Part shown: piece after piece, positions 14,047 to 21,016 of the stretch
Layout: the number at the start of each line of letters is the position of its first letter
How positions within the stretch are numbered: position 1 is the stretch's first letter
DNA from: Deltaproteobacteria bacterium
GTDB lineage: Bacteria > Myxococcota_A > Polyangia > Polyangiales > B10-G4
Assembly (NCBI GenBank): GCA_003647065.1
Contig: QMMC01000015.1
Span: 1-34,265, forward strand
Reading direction: 5' to 3'
DNA length: 34,265 nucleotides
Position numbers and translations under genes: made by a program
Notes under the pieces: generated by a model
The model's input: only the letters and a program-made list of their open reading frames with translations
What the model was told of the DNA's origin: nothing
The model's database searches: none

Positions 14047-15060
14047 TCAGGCGACGGCTCGGGCCTCTTCGTCGGCGCTCAGGACCACGTCCAGCTCTTC
14101 GGTGAGGCTCCGGAGGGCCGCTTCGGCGTCGCCCGAATTTTCGTGGCGGGCGTCGTGGCTCGCGATGCTGACCGCGACGTCTTCGAGGCGGTCCACGAGC
14201 ATGGTCAGCTCTTGGAGGGCGTCTCGTTCGGCCTGGTCGAGGTCGACGAAACGGCGCTTTCCGGTGCCGCCAAAGGCACTCAGGCGGCGCCGGGCACGGG
14301 CGGCGGTACGGTGTGCCGCGACGAGTCGCCGGCCTTCCTGGCGGGCATCCGCTGCGGATGTGACGAGGGGCACGAAGGCCGGGCCGAGGCGCTTCGCCTC
14401 CCGCTCCACGGCGTCCGCCGCCCGGAATACGCGTCGCGAGAGGGCGTCGACCGGGGTGCGGCGGCGGCGGTAGCCGATGAACGCAAAGAGCAGTGCGGGT
14501 GCCCCGGCAGCGAGAGCGCTCAGGCCTACGAGGGCCGCGGTCCCGAGGGGTGCCGCGGCGCCGGCCGGCGGCCCGGGCGAGGGAAGCGCCGCCATCACGG
14601 CCATCGGATCGGTGGTGACATCGACGACGATTGCCCCGCGCAGACCATCGCGGACCTCGCTCACCGTCGACAGAGAGTGCCGCGCGATGACCGAGGGGTC
14701 GATTCGTAGCGAGCGTGCGGCGCCGAGGTCGACGACGTAGGTGTGGGCGGCGACGTCTTCGTCTACGACTCGCGCTCCCGGCGGGAGGACCAGGAGGTCG
14801 ACGCGCTGGGCTCCGCCTTCGGTGAAACGGTAGAGCGCGTCGTAGCGCAGGCCGTCGACGGTCGAGGTGATCGTGCCGCTGAGGGTCACGGTGGTGCGCC
14901 CCGCGGGCAGGGTCACGCCGGCGTTCGTCGCCAGGGCGTCGACATCGAGGCCGGGGGTCCACGCCGGCAGCGGGGCCCGGTCCTGGGCGACGGCGCCGCC
15001 GACCCCGGTGAGCCCTGCGATGAGCGCCGAAGCCAGGGCCGCGAGAGCCAGTTTCCTCAC
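14047..15060 (-). CDS. Exported protein with one transmembrane segment and coiled-coil tail
   Basis: The protein has 337 residues. The GTG start overlaps the stop of the VWA gene by four bases (GTGA), so translation is coupled. A signal peptide (KLALAALASALIAGLTG...AVAQ) is followed by a beta-rich domain of about 130 residues (VTLSGTITSTVDGLRYDALY, AHTYVVDLGAARSLRID). A hydrophobic segment lies at about 172-196, followed by RRRR. The last 130 residues are charged, helical and probably cytoplasmic. The layout suggests an envelope sensor or scaffold working with the VWA protein. No family is recognised. Confidence 0.8.
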   Translation of the reverse strand: MRKLALAALASALIAGLTGVGGAVAQDRAPLPAWTPGLDVDALATNAGVTLPAGRTTVTLSGTITSTVDGLRYDALYRFTEGGAQRVDLLVLPPGARVVDEDVAAHTYVVDLGAARSLRIDPSVIARHSLSTVSEVRDGLRGAIVVDVTTDPMAVMAALPSPGPPAGAAAPLGTAALVGLSALAAGAPALLFAFIGYRRRRTPVDALSRRVFRAADAVEREAKRLGPAFVPLVTSAADARQEGRRLVAAHRTAARARRRLSAFGGTGKRRFVDLDQAERDALQELTMLVDRLEDVAVSIASHDARHENSGDAEAALRSLTEELDVVLSADEEARAVA

Positions 15061-17033
15061 CGCATCCTCCGGTCGGCGAAGGAGCCCATCGCCATCACCA
15101 GGGTGCGCTGGTCGCCGTAGCCGAAGCCGTTCCAGGCGCCATCGACGACGCGTTGGTACTGAGCGAGGAGCGTCGCGTCCCGGGCCAGCAGCGGGTCGCG
15201 CCAGAGCCGCGCGCCCGCTTCGAGGACCTCCTGGCGCTCCTGGAGGATTTGTCGTGCGCCCGCTTGGTCACCGCTCGCCAGAGCGTCGGCGGCGCGCTGG
15301 AGCGCCTCGCCGGCTTGGAACGCGAGGACCGTGCGCTTGACCGTGCGTTCGGTCGACGCAACGGCTCGTTCGCGGGTCGAGACCCGGCGCGCCGTGACGT
15401 TGACGTCGGCCGTGCCGTTGGCCTCGCGGTACATGTCCTTGTAGTCGAGGTAGACGTGGGCCAGCCCGGCGATGGTCCCGGCCCGGCCCGGCGGTACCTC
15501 GAGCTCCATCAGGATTACGTGCTGGTCTCCCCGGCGGAAGGTCGGCAGGTGCATGCGCAGGCCGCCTTCTTCGTCGCGGCGGTTCTGGGTGATGCCGAGC
15601 TCTTCCGCGATGCGACGGTCGGTGGCGACCTCGGTCTGCCGGACGGCGGCGTGCTCTTCTGCGCTGAGGACCCGCGAGCCGTAGACTCGCTTGGCGGTCA
15701 CGCCTTCGCCGAGGACGATGCGAACGCGGAGGGCCTGGGCGACCGCCTCGGCCCGCGCCTCGAGCTCGTCCTCGAGGATGGCGGCGATGTCCGCCGGGCG
15801 CCTGACGAAGTGATAGCTGCCGCTGCCCTCACGGGCGATGGTGAGCATTGTCTCTTCGTCGAAGTCCGTCCCGAGGCCAATCGCCGTGGTGAGCACGCCG
15901 TGCTCGTCGTAGAGCCGCCGGGCGAGGCCGCCGAGGTGGCTCGGGGCGGCGTTGCCATCGGTCGCCCGACCATCGCTGATCAGGACGACCAGGCCCAGGT
16001 CGTTGGGCCGGTCGCGGCGCGGAGGATCGGCGAGGGCCAGGTCGAGGCCCGCGCTGATGTTGGTCCCACCGCCGGGGCGGATGCGCGAGAGGGCCGCGTG
16101 GGCGCTCTCCCCGTCGCCGACCCGGGATGATGCGAGCAGGGGCTCGGCGTACGAGTCGTAGGCGATGATGCCGATGCGGTCGTCGGGGCCGAGGCGTCGT
16201 ACGAGCTGGTGGGCCGCGTCGATCGCATGGGTGAACTTCTCTCCCGACATGGACCCGCTCCGGTCGATCACCAGGCGAATGTCCATGCGCGGGCGTCGGG
16301 GAAGCTCTCCCTGGCGTGCGAGGAGGGCTATCTGCAGGTGCACCGTGTCGCCGCGGGCGGTGACCCGTGAGCGCTCGGCCTCGACGTGCAGGGCCACGGC
16401 GTCCCTCGAGGGGCGCGCATAGGGAAGGGCGTCCCGCTCGTGGAAGGCGGCGAGCTGAATTCGTTCTCCGCCGACCATGACGCCCCGGTCGAGGAGGTCT
16501 TCGAGGCGCGCCGACGAGCCGCTGCCCCCGACGAAGTTGTTTGCGAGCACGCCGCTCTGGGGCAGCGCCGCGGCCGGCGGTGCAGCGCTCGCGGGGGACC
16601 TCCGGTACATGCCCGTTCGAAGACGACGGGGGGCAGGGGCGGGCCTCGCGGCGCCGCCGCGGGCTCCCTCGAAGGGAGCCTCCTCCGCTTCCACCGCTTC
16701 GGCTTCCGGCATCATCCCCGGGATGACCGTGGCGGACGCCGCGGGCGTAGGGGACTCGTCGGCCGAGGCTGCGACCACCACTCCGGCGCTGTTCCATGCC
16801 CCCGCGGGGCCCTCGGAGTCGTCGGTCGGCGCAAAGGGGTGAGGCTCCGCGACTCCCACCGTGACGGCTGCCTCGTCACCTACGCCCAGGGCGAAGAAGG
16901 TCAGCCCCAGGCCGGCGAGCACGAAGAGCCCTGCCGCCCCCGTCCAAATCCAGCGACCCCTATTTGCACTGCCCTCTTGTTGCGTCCGGCGCACGTTTCC
17001 CGTGGCGGCGCGGTCCTCATCGGCCCGTCCCAT
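15057..17033 (-). CDS. Membrane-anchored von Willebrand factor A protein
   Basis: The protein has 658 residues. One transmembrane segment (about 29-50) follows a short charged N-terminus. A long Ala/Pro/Glu-rich linker (60-160) leads to a VWA domain (about 250-425) with an intact MIDAS: DRSGSMS (Asp257, Ser259, Ser261), Thr324 (GGTNIS) and Asp354 (LISDGRATDG). It should bind Mg or another divalent cation and mediate protein-protein contact in the periplasm or at the surface. A C-terminal beta-rich and helical part (430-658) follows, as in YfbK/VIT-type VWA proteins. It is the first gene of a two-gene operon with the signal-peptide/TM protein at 14047. The 213 bp upstream separates it from the divergent lipoprotein at 17247. 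Confidence 0.88.
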   Translation of the reverse strand: MGRADEDRAATGNVRRTQQEGSANRGRWIWTGAAGLFVLAGLGLTFFALGVGDEAAVTVGVAEPHPFAPTDDSEGPAGAWNSAGVVVAASADESPTPAASATVIPGMMPEAEAVEAEEAPFEGARGGAARPAPAPRRLRTGMYRRSPASAAPPAAALPQSGVLANNFVGGSGSSARLEDLLDRGVMVGGERIQLAAFHERDALPYARPSRDAVALHVEAERSRVTARGDTVHLQIALLARQGELPRRPRMDIRLVIDRSGSMSGEKFTHAIDAAHQLVRRLGPDDRIGIIAYDSYAEPLLASSRVGDGESAHAALSRIRPGGGTNISAGLDLALADPPRRDRPNDLGLVVLISDGRATDGNAAPSHLGGLARRLYDEHGVLTTAIGLGTDFDEETMLTIAREGSGSYHFVRRPADIAAILEDELEARAEAVAQALRVRIVLGEGVTAKRVYGSRVLSAEEHAAVRQTEVATDRRIAEELGITQNRRDEEGGLRMHLPTFRRGDQHVILMELEVPPGRAGTIAGLAHVYLDYKDMYREANGTADVNVTARRVSTRERAVASTERTVKRTVLAFQAGEALQRAADALASGDQAGARQILQERQEVLEAGARLWRDPLLARDATLLAQYQRVVDGAWNGFGYGDQRTLVMAMGSFADRRMR

Positions 17034-17246
17034 TATCGTATCCCTTCTCGGGGGCCCTCTCCCGGTGGCCGCCCGCTCCGTCCTGTGACCGCGACCCCGC
17101 CGAGATACTTGGCGATTTGGAAAAGAAACTTTGTCGGGAATTTATCCACCTGTGTGACGTAGTTTTCCGTCCCTCGTGAATCCGCGTTTCTCCCGTCGGT
17201 TGGCCGAGCTCGGTCCGGTATTATCGACCGGTCTTAGGAGAAATGC

Positions 17247-18653
17247 ATGACCACCCGAACGTCGACCTTCGTCCTCTTCGTCTCATTCCTGACGGCCATC
17301 GGCCTCTTGGTCGGACCCGCCTGCGGCGGTGACGACAACGAGGTGTGCGTCATCGGCGCCGTCGACGCCTGCGAAGCGGGGTTGGTCTGCGAAGAGGTCG
17401 TCGGCGGTATGCCCGCGTGCTTCGCCCCCATCGAGCTCCGTGGCCGCGTCTTCGACGCCTCGACGGACGTGGGCATCGCCGATGCGACGATCGTGGCCCT
17501 CGACGTCAACGGCGCCGCGCGCTCGGACGTCGCCCGGAGCGGAATCGACGGGACCTACTCGTTGCCCATTGCGGTGCCGCGGGCCGAGGACGGTACCTTC
17601 AACTCGGAGAGCATCAAGCTGCGCGTCGACGCCGACGGCTATCAAACCTTCCCGACGGCGCCCCGGAGCGCGTTGCCCATCGAGGTCAGCGAGTCCGCCG
17701 CGGTCGACATCGAAGGCGTGCGCGTCATCATGACGGCGACGACCGACGTTGCGCTCATCGGCCTTCCGGCCGGGGGCGGCGGCGGACGCATCGAGGGCTT
17801 CATCATGCATCCGGACCCCTCCGGTGTCCTCGTCGTCGCCGACCAGGGCGGTAACGCAATCTCGACCGCGATCAGCGATCGCGGCGGCAACTTCATCCTC
17901 TTCAACGTCCCCGCCGGGACCACTCAGGTCGAGGGCTATCGCGCGGGCATCAACATCGCCCCGGCTACCGTCGAGGCGAGCGGCGTCCTCGACACGGTCT
18001 CCCTCGTGGGCACGAGCGACGGTCTCGGAACGGTCACCGGTTCGGTCAACATCGTCAACGCCCCGGGAGGGCTCCTGACGAGCGTGATCCTGGTCGTCGA
18101 CTCGACCTTCGATGAGACCGCGATTCGGGGCGAAGCCCCGGCGGGGCTCCGAGCCGAGATGGTCAGTAGCGCGTTCAGCATCGAAGGCGTGCCCCCGGGG
18201 CGCTACGCGGTCCTCGCGGCCTTCGAAAACGACCAGCTCGTCCGCGACCCCGACGAGAGCATCGCCGGTACCGACATCGTGCGCATCGACGTCGCCGGCG
18301 ACCTCGACATCGCGGACAGCTTCAAGGTCACCGAGGCCCTCGCGGTGGTGAGCCCCGGCGCCGACACCATCGAGGTCATCACCGGCGACCCGACCTTCGT
18401 CTGGGCCGATGACAGCTCTGAGGACGGCTACGAGCTTCGCGTGTACGACAGCTTCGGTGAGATCGTGCACGAAAACACGATGATCCCCGGCGTGTCAGGG
18501 AGCAGTGACGTCAGCTACACCTGGACCGGGGCAGCCCTCGAGGTCGGCCTCGTCTATCAGTTCCGCGCGTGGAGTTTTCGGGAGCCGCCGTCCGGGACCA
18601 GGACTTTCATCTCGGCGACCGAGGACCTGCGCGGCGTATTCGCCGTCGAGTGA
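17247..18653 (+). CDS. Lipoprotein with carboxypeptidase-regulatory-like repeats
   Basis: The protein has 468 residues. The signal peptide ends in GPAC (Cys26), followed by CGGDDNEVC and a small Cys-rich head. At least three beta-sandwich modules follow: LRGRVFDASTDVGIADATIV (about 63), a second beginning GRIEGFIMHPDPSGVLVV (about 180) and TVTGSVNIVNAPGGLLTSVI (about 260). Each pairs with an FSIEGVPPGRYAV-type strand, the hallmark of CarboxypepD_reg-like/CNA-B-like folds. The C-terminal SPGADTIEVI...FVWADDSSEDGYELRV resembles a fibronectin-III-like end domain. It is probably a structural or adhesive surface protein. GGAGA with 6-nt spacing precedes the ATG, and the sequence TATTAT lies further upstream. 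It converges on the DUF2891 gene. Confidence 0.85.
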   Translation: MTTRTSTFVLFVSFLTAIGLLVGPACGGDDNEVCVIGAVDACEAGLVCEEVVGGMPACFAPIELRGRVFDASTDVGIADATIVALDVNGAARSDVARSGIDGTYSLPIAVPRAEDGTFNSESIKLRVDADGYQTFPTAPRSALPIEVSESAAVDIEGVRVIMTATTDVALIGLPAGGGGGRIEGFIMHPDPSGVLVVADQGGNAISTAISDRGGNFILFNVPAGTTQVEGYRAGINIAPATVEASGVLDTVSLVGTSDGLGTVTGSVNIVNAPGGLLTSVILVVDSTFDETAIRGEAPAGLRAEMVSSAFSIEGVPPGRYAVLAAFENDQLVRDPDESIAGTDIVRIDVAGDLDIADSFKVTEALAVVSPGADTIEVITGDPTFVWADDSSEDGYELRVYDSFGEIVHENTMIPGVSGSSDVSYTWTGAALEVGLVYQFRAWSFREPPSGTRTFISATEDLRGVFAVE

Positions 18654-18665
18654 TTCGGCGCGCCG

Positions 18666-18690
18666 CCGGTCGGGTCTTCAGCCCGGCCGG
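18666..18690. terminator. Stem-loop between convergent genes
   Basis: CCGGTCGGG (18666-18674) pairs with CCCGGCCGG (18682-18690) with one G-T pair and a 7-nt loop. It lies just after the stop of the plus-strand lipoprotein and overlaps the stop of the minus-strand DUF2891 gene. It may end transcription from the plus strand; there is no T-tract. Confidence 0.35.
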
Positions 18691-19685
18691 CCGGTGATGA
18701 GGTAGGCGGCGAAGGTGCCCAGCCAGTGGGCGCCTTCGTAAGGGCGCCCCGTGATGGCGTCGAGGCCCGCTTCGGCGTGCTCCTGGCCGAGCGCTTCGAG
18801 GCGCGGTCGTCGCGCGTCGTCTTCGGGCAACGCTCGACCGATGGCCTTCAGCATCCAAGCCCGGCTGAGGTTCAGGCCATCGAGGTGGGCCAGGCGGCCG
18901 TCGTTTTCGTCCATGACCGAGACTGGTGTGAGGTCGACGTCAGTGAGGTTCGGAAGCGCCGTCGTCAGCCAGGTCGCGAAGTCCTCGGGCCCGAGGACGC
19001 GGCTCATGAGGTCGGCCGTGCCGAGGGAGGCAGAAAGGAAGTCTTCTCCCGAGGGCTCGAGGTGGAGCGGCAGGTCTCGGTCTTCGCCGTGATAGTCCAA
19101 GACGCGCCGGGTGATGAAGGCCGTCGTGCCGTCGGTTTCGGTCGCTCGGGACCAATCCAAGAAGAGCCCCAGGGAGAACGCGGTTTGGCTGTGCACGCCG
19201 CTGCGAATGGGGCGGTGAAGGGTCACCAGCCACGCCGAGAGGCGAGCCCCGGCGAGCATCGCCAGGGGCCGGAGGACCCTTCCGAGGGGCACGAGGGCCC
19301 AATCCTTCGATGCCGTGAGCTCGTGGTGAAGGGCCAGCACCCAGGCGAGGCCGTAAGGCCGCTCGAACGAGGGCCGCGAGTCGAGGTGCAGCAGCTCGCG
19401 GGCGACGTTCTCGGCCGTGAGGCTCTCGGCGAGGGCTCGTCGACACTCGTCGGCGAGGCCTGACCCCTGATGCACCGCCCGGGCGAGGAGCCAGTGGGCG
19501 TGCACGGCAGAGTGCCAGTCGTAGCAGCCGTAGAACGCCGGCGTGAGTTCCCGGGGCAGGCGGAGGTCGGCCTCGCCTTCGAGGCGCAGGGCCACCTGGT
19601 TCGGGTATTCGCGGCGGATGCACGCGAGGGCGAGGCGGACGAAGGGGTCTATCGCCTCCGCCTTTGCCTCTGCCAGAGGGCTCAT
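18678..19685 (-). CDS. DUF2891 family protein
   Basis: This is a soluble protein of 335 residues rich in helices. The motif CYDWHSAVHAHWLLARAV near residue 53 is typical of DUF2891, an uncharacterised family expected to have an alpha/alpha-barrel-like fold; His/Asp/Trp conservation there hints at an active site. Other typical stretches are RPYGLAWVLAL, HSQTAFSLGLFLDW and LNLSRAWMLKAI. The ATG overlaps the stop of the yggX gene by four bases (ATGA) and has AAGGA just upstream, so translation is coupled. The in-frame extension further upstream is a shadow of that gene. The function is unknown; pairing with an iron/oxidative-stress protein may be meaningful. Confidence 0.87.
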   Translation of the reverse strand: MSPLAEAKAEAIDPFVRLALACIRREYPNQVALRLEGEADLRLPRELTPAFYGCYDWHSAVHAHWLLARAVHQGSGLADECRRALAESLTAENVARELLHLDSRPSFERPYGLAWVLALHHELTASKDWALVPLGRVLRPLAMLAGARLSAWLVTLHRPIRSGVHSQTAFSLGLFLDWSRATETDGTTAFITRRVLDYHGEDRDLPLHLEPSGEDFLSASLGTADLMSRVLGPEDFATWLTTALPNLTDVDLTPVSVMDENDGRLAHLDGLNLSRAWMLKAIGRALPEDDARRPRLEALGQEHAEAGLDAITGRPYEGAHWLGTFAAYLITGRPG

Positions 19686-19972
19686 TCCTTTTCGGGGACC
19701 CAGGCGGTCTCGATCTGCTCGCCCTCTTCGGCGCCGAAGTAGATCTTCATCTCCTTGAGCATGAACTCCGTACCCTTCTTGCTCGAGAGGTCGACGCGGT
19801 ACGTATTGATGTAGCGCACGCTCTCTTTGAGCCACTCCTCCCACGCCTGGTGGGAGATGTTGTCGAAGATCCACTGCCCGAAGTCGTTCGGGAAGGGAGC
19901 CCTCGCGAGGGCGGGGAGGTCTTCGTCCTTCTTCTTGCAGTGGACGATGCGGTCGTTGTCGGCTTGGGCCAT
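19682..19972 (-). CDS. yggX: YggX-type Fe(2+)-trafficking / oxidative damage protection protein
   Basis: The protein has 96 residues, the usual size. It matches the family along its length: IVHCKKKDEDLPAL (conserved Cys12), APFPNDFGQWIFDNISHQAW and EEWLKESVRYINTYRVDLS, then MLKEMKIYFG. YggX proteins protect iron-sulfur enzymes and limit Fenton chemistry, either by handling labile iron or by shielding clusters with the conserved cysteine. It is cytoplasmic. GGAG lies 6 nt before the ATG. The stop overlaps the start of the DUF2891 gene. The tail is somewhat longer and more acidic than in E. coli YggX. Confidence 0.9.
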   Translation of the reverse strand: MAQADNDRIVHCKKKDEDLPALARAPFPNDFGQWIFDNISHQAWEEWLKESVRYINTYRVDLSSKKGTEFMLKEMKIYFGAEEGEQIETAWVPEKE

Positions 19973-20042
19973 GCCTTGCTCCGGGATTTCGGCGCCGACT
20001 ATGGGGCAGGACCGACCGGGGCGCCACCCCCGTCAGCATCGA

Positions 20043-20756
20043 TCACTCTGCGAGCTCGTCGGCGACCCCCGCCAGGACGCCTCGTGCGTCGTCGACGATG
20101 GGCGCGATGTGGCCGGGCATGATGCGGACCAGGTCCGCGAGCTCCGAAAGCTCGTGGAGATGAGCGGCGTATTCGCTCTTGTCCTTGACCAGAAAGAGCC
20201 GGGTGACGCCGGTGACCTTGGGGCGGCCGGTCTGGCCGAGCATCTTGTAGACCGCGCCGAAGAGCCCGGGGAGATGCGGTTGGTTGAAGAGCGCATCGTT
20301 GAATATCAGCGTCACGCCGTCTTTGGAGCGCACTTCGAGCACGCCCTCCACCTCGCCGAGGCCCCGGAGGTGGGTGAGGGAGAAGGTATCGGTCCCTTCG
20401 ATCTCGTCGTAGGTCAGGTCGACAGGCACGACCTTCTCGACCTTCTTTCGCGCGCCCCGCGGGCAGATGACCACCAGGTCGGGGTAGCGGTCTTTGTAGC
20501 GGCGGGCGTCCATGCGGTGGAACGCGCTCGGGACCACCAGCCAGGTCGGAGTGCCCCACTCCTCGAGGCGCGCCATGCCTTCTTCGTCGAGGGCGATTCC
20601 GTTGTGGATCAGCAGGCGCCCGTCATCGTTCTTCACGACGAGCATGTGGCGGCGGAGCGCCACGGTCGGCAGCTCGCCCTCGACTCGCCAGAGGTTGTCG
20701 GTGAACTCTTCGATGGCGTCGTGCTGGAGGACCTTCCAGCTGGGAGGGGGCGTCAT
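20043..20756 (-). CDS. DUF4336-like degenerate metallo-beta-lactamase-fold protein
   Basis: The protein has 237 residues from ATG 20756 (245 from ATG 20780); neither start has a clear Shine-Dalgarno. The sequence follows the metallo-beta-lactamase fold order (NLWRVEGELP, HMLVVKNDDGRLLIHNGIAL, WLVVPSAFHRMDARRYKDRY, LEVRSKDGVTLIFNDALFN, IMPGHIAPI). The classical H-x-H-x-D-H is replaced by SAFHRMD, so it is probably not a standard two-zinc hydrolase. This matches DUF4336-type proteins, whose function is unknown. It lies 70 nt upstream of yggX on the same strand and may share its operon. Confidence 0.78.
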   Translation of the reverse strand: MTPPPSWKVLQHDAIEEFTDNLWRVEGELPTVALRRHMLVVKNDDGRLLIHNGIALDEEGMARLEEWGTPTWLVVPSAFHRMDARRYKDRYPDLVVICPRGARKKVEKVVPVDLTYDEIEGTDTFSLTHLRGLGEVEGVLEVRSKDGVTLIFNDALFNQPHLPGLFGAVYKMLGQTGRPKVTGVTRLFLVKDKSEYAAHLHELSELADLVRIMPGHIAPIVDDARGVLAGVADELAE

Positions 20757-20899
20757 GGCGGGGAGGTTAGCGCGTGCCATCGAGAGACGTCATGGAACCA
20801 CCGCATCAGATGCTCCGCGGGGGAACCGGCGAGGTCTATGTACTCCAGCTGACCGACCGTCGCCGGGCGAAATTGCGGGTCTTTTTGGAATGGGTCGTG

Positions 20900-20914
20900 T
20901 GGCTCGCTACTTGC
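20900..20914 (+). promoter_or_regulatory. Sigma54-like promoter upstream of 633-residue lipoprotein
   Basis: TGGCTCGCTACTTGC fits TGGCACG-N4-TTGC with one mismatch (T5). It lies in the roughly 260-bp gap between divergent genes and points to the lipoprotein starting at 21017, leaving a leader of about 90 nt. It is outside the stress island, and chance matches are possible. I see no other clear element in this gap. Confidence 0.35.
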
Positions 20915-21016
20915 GTGGGCATTCCTGGCGACGGCGGGTTGGTCGATGACCACACGCAACGCAGGCGCGCTCCTCGTTGCCACTGGGCGGGGTGAAATCT
21001 CCGCGGGAGATCTGCT

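Noticed and set aside
13505-14473. A 322-codon Arg-rich frame on the plus strand
   Set aside because: It crosses two convergent real genes in another frame and is almost all Arg/Pro/Ala, typical of a GC-rich shadow.
20774-20995. Small open frames of about 73-76 codons on either strand in the intergenic gap
   Set aside because: Neither shows a ribosome-binding site or a domain, and their compositions are ambiguous. The gap is better read as a promoter region.
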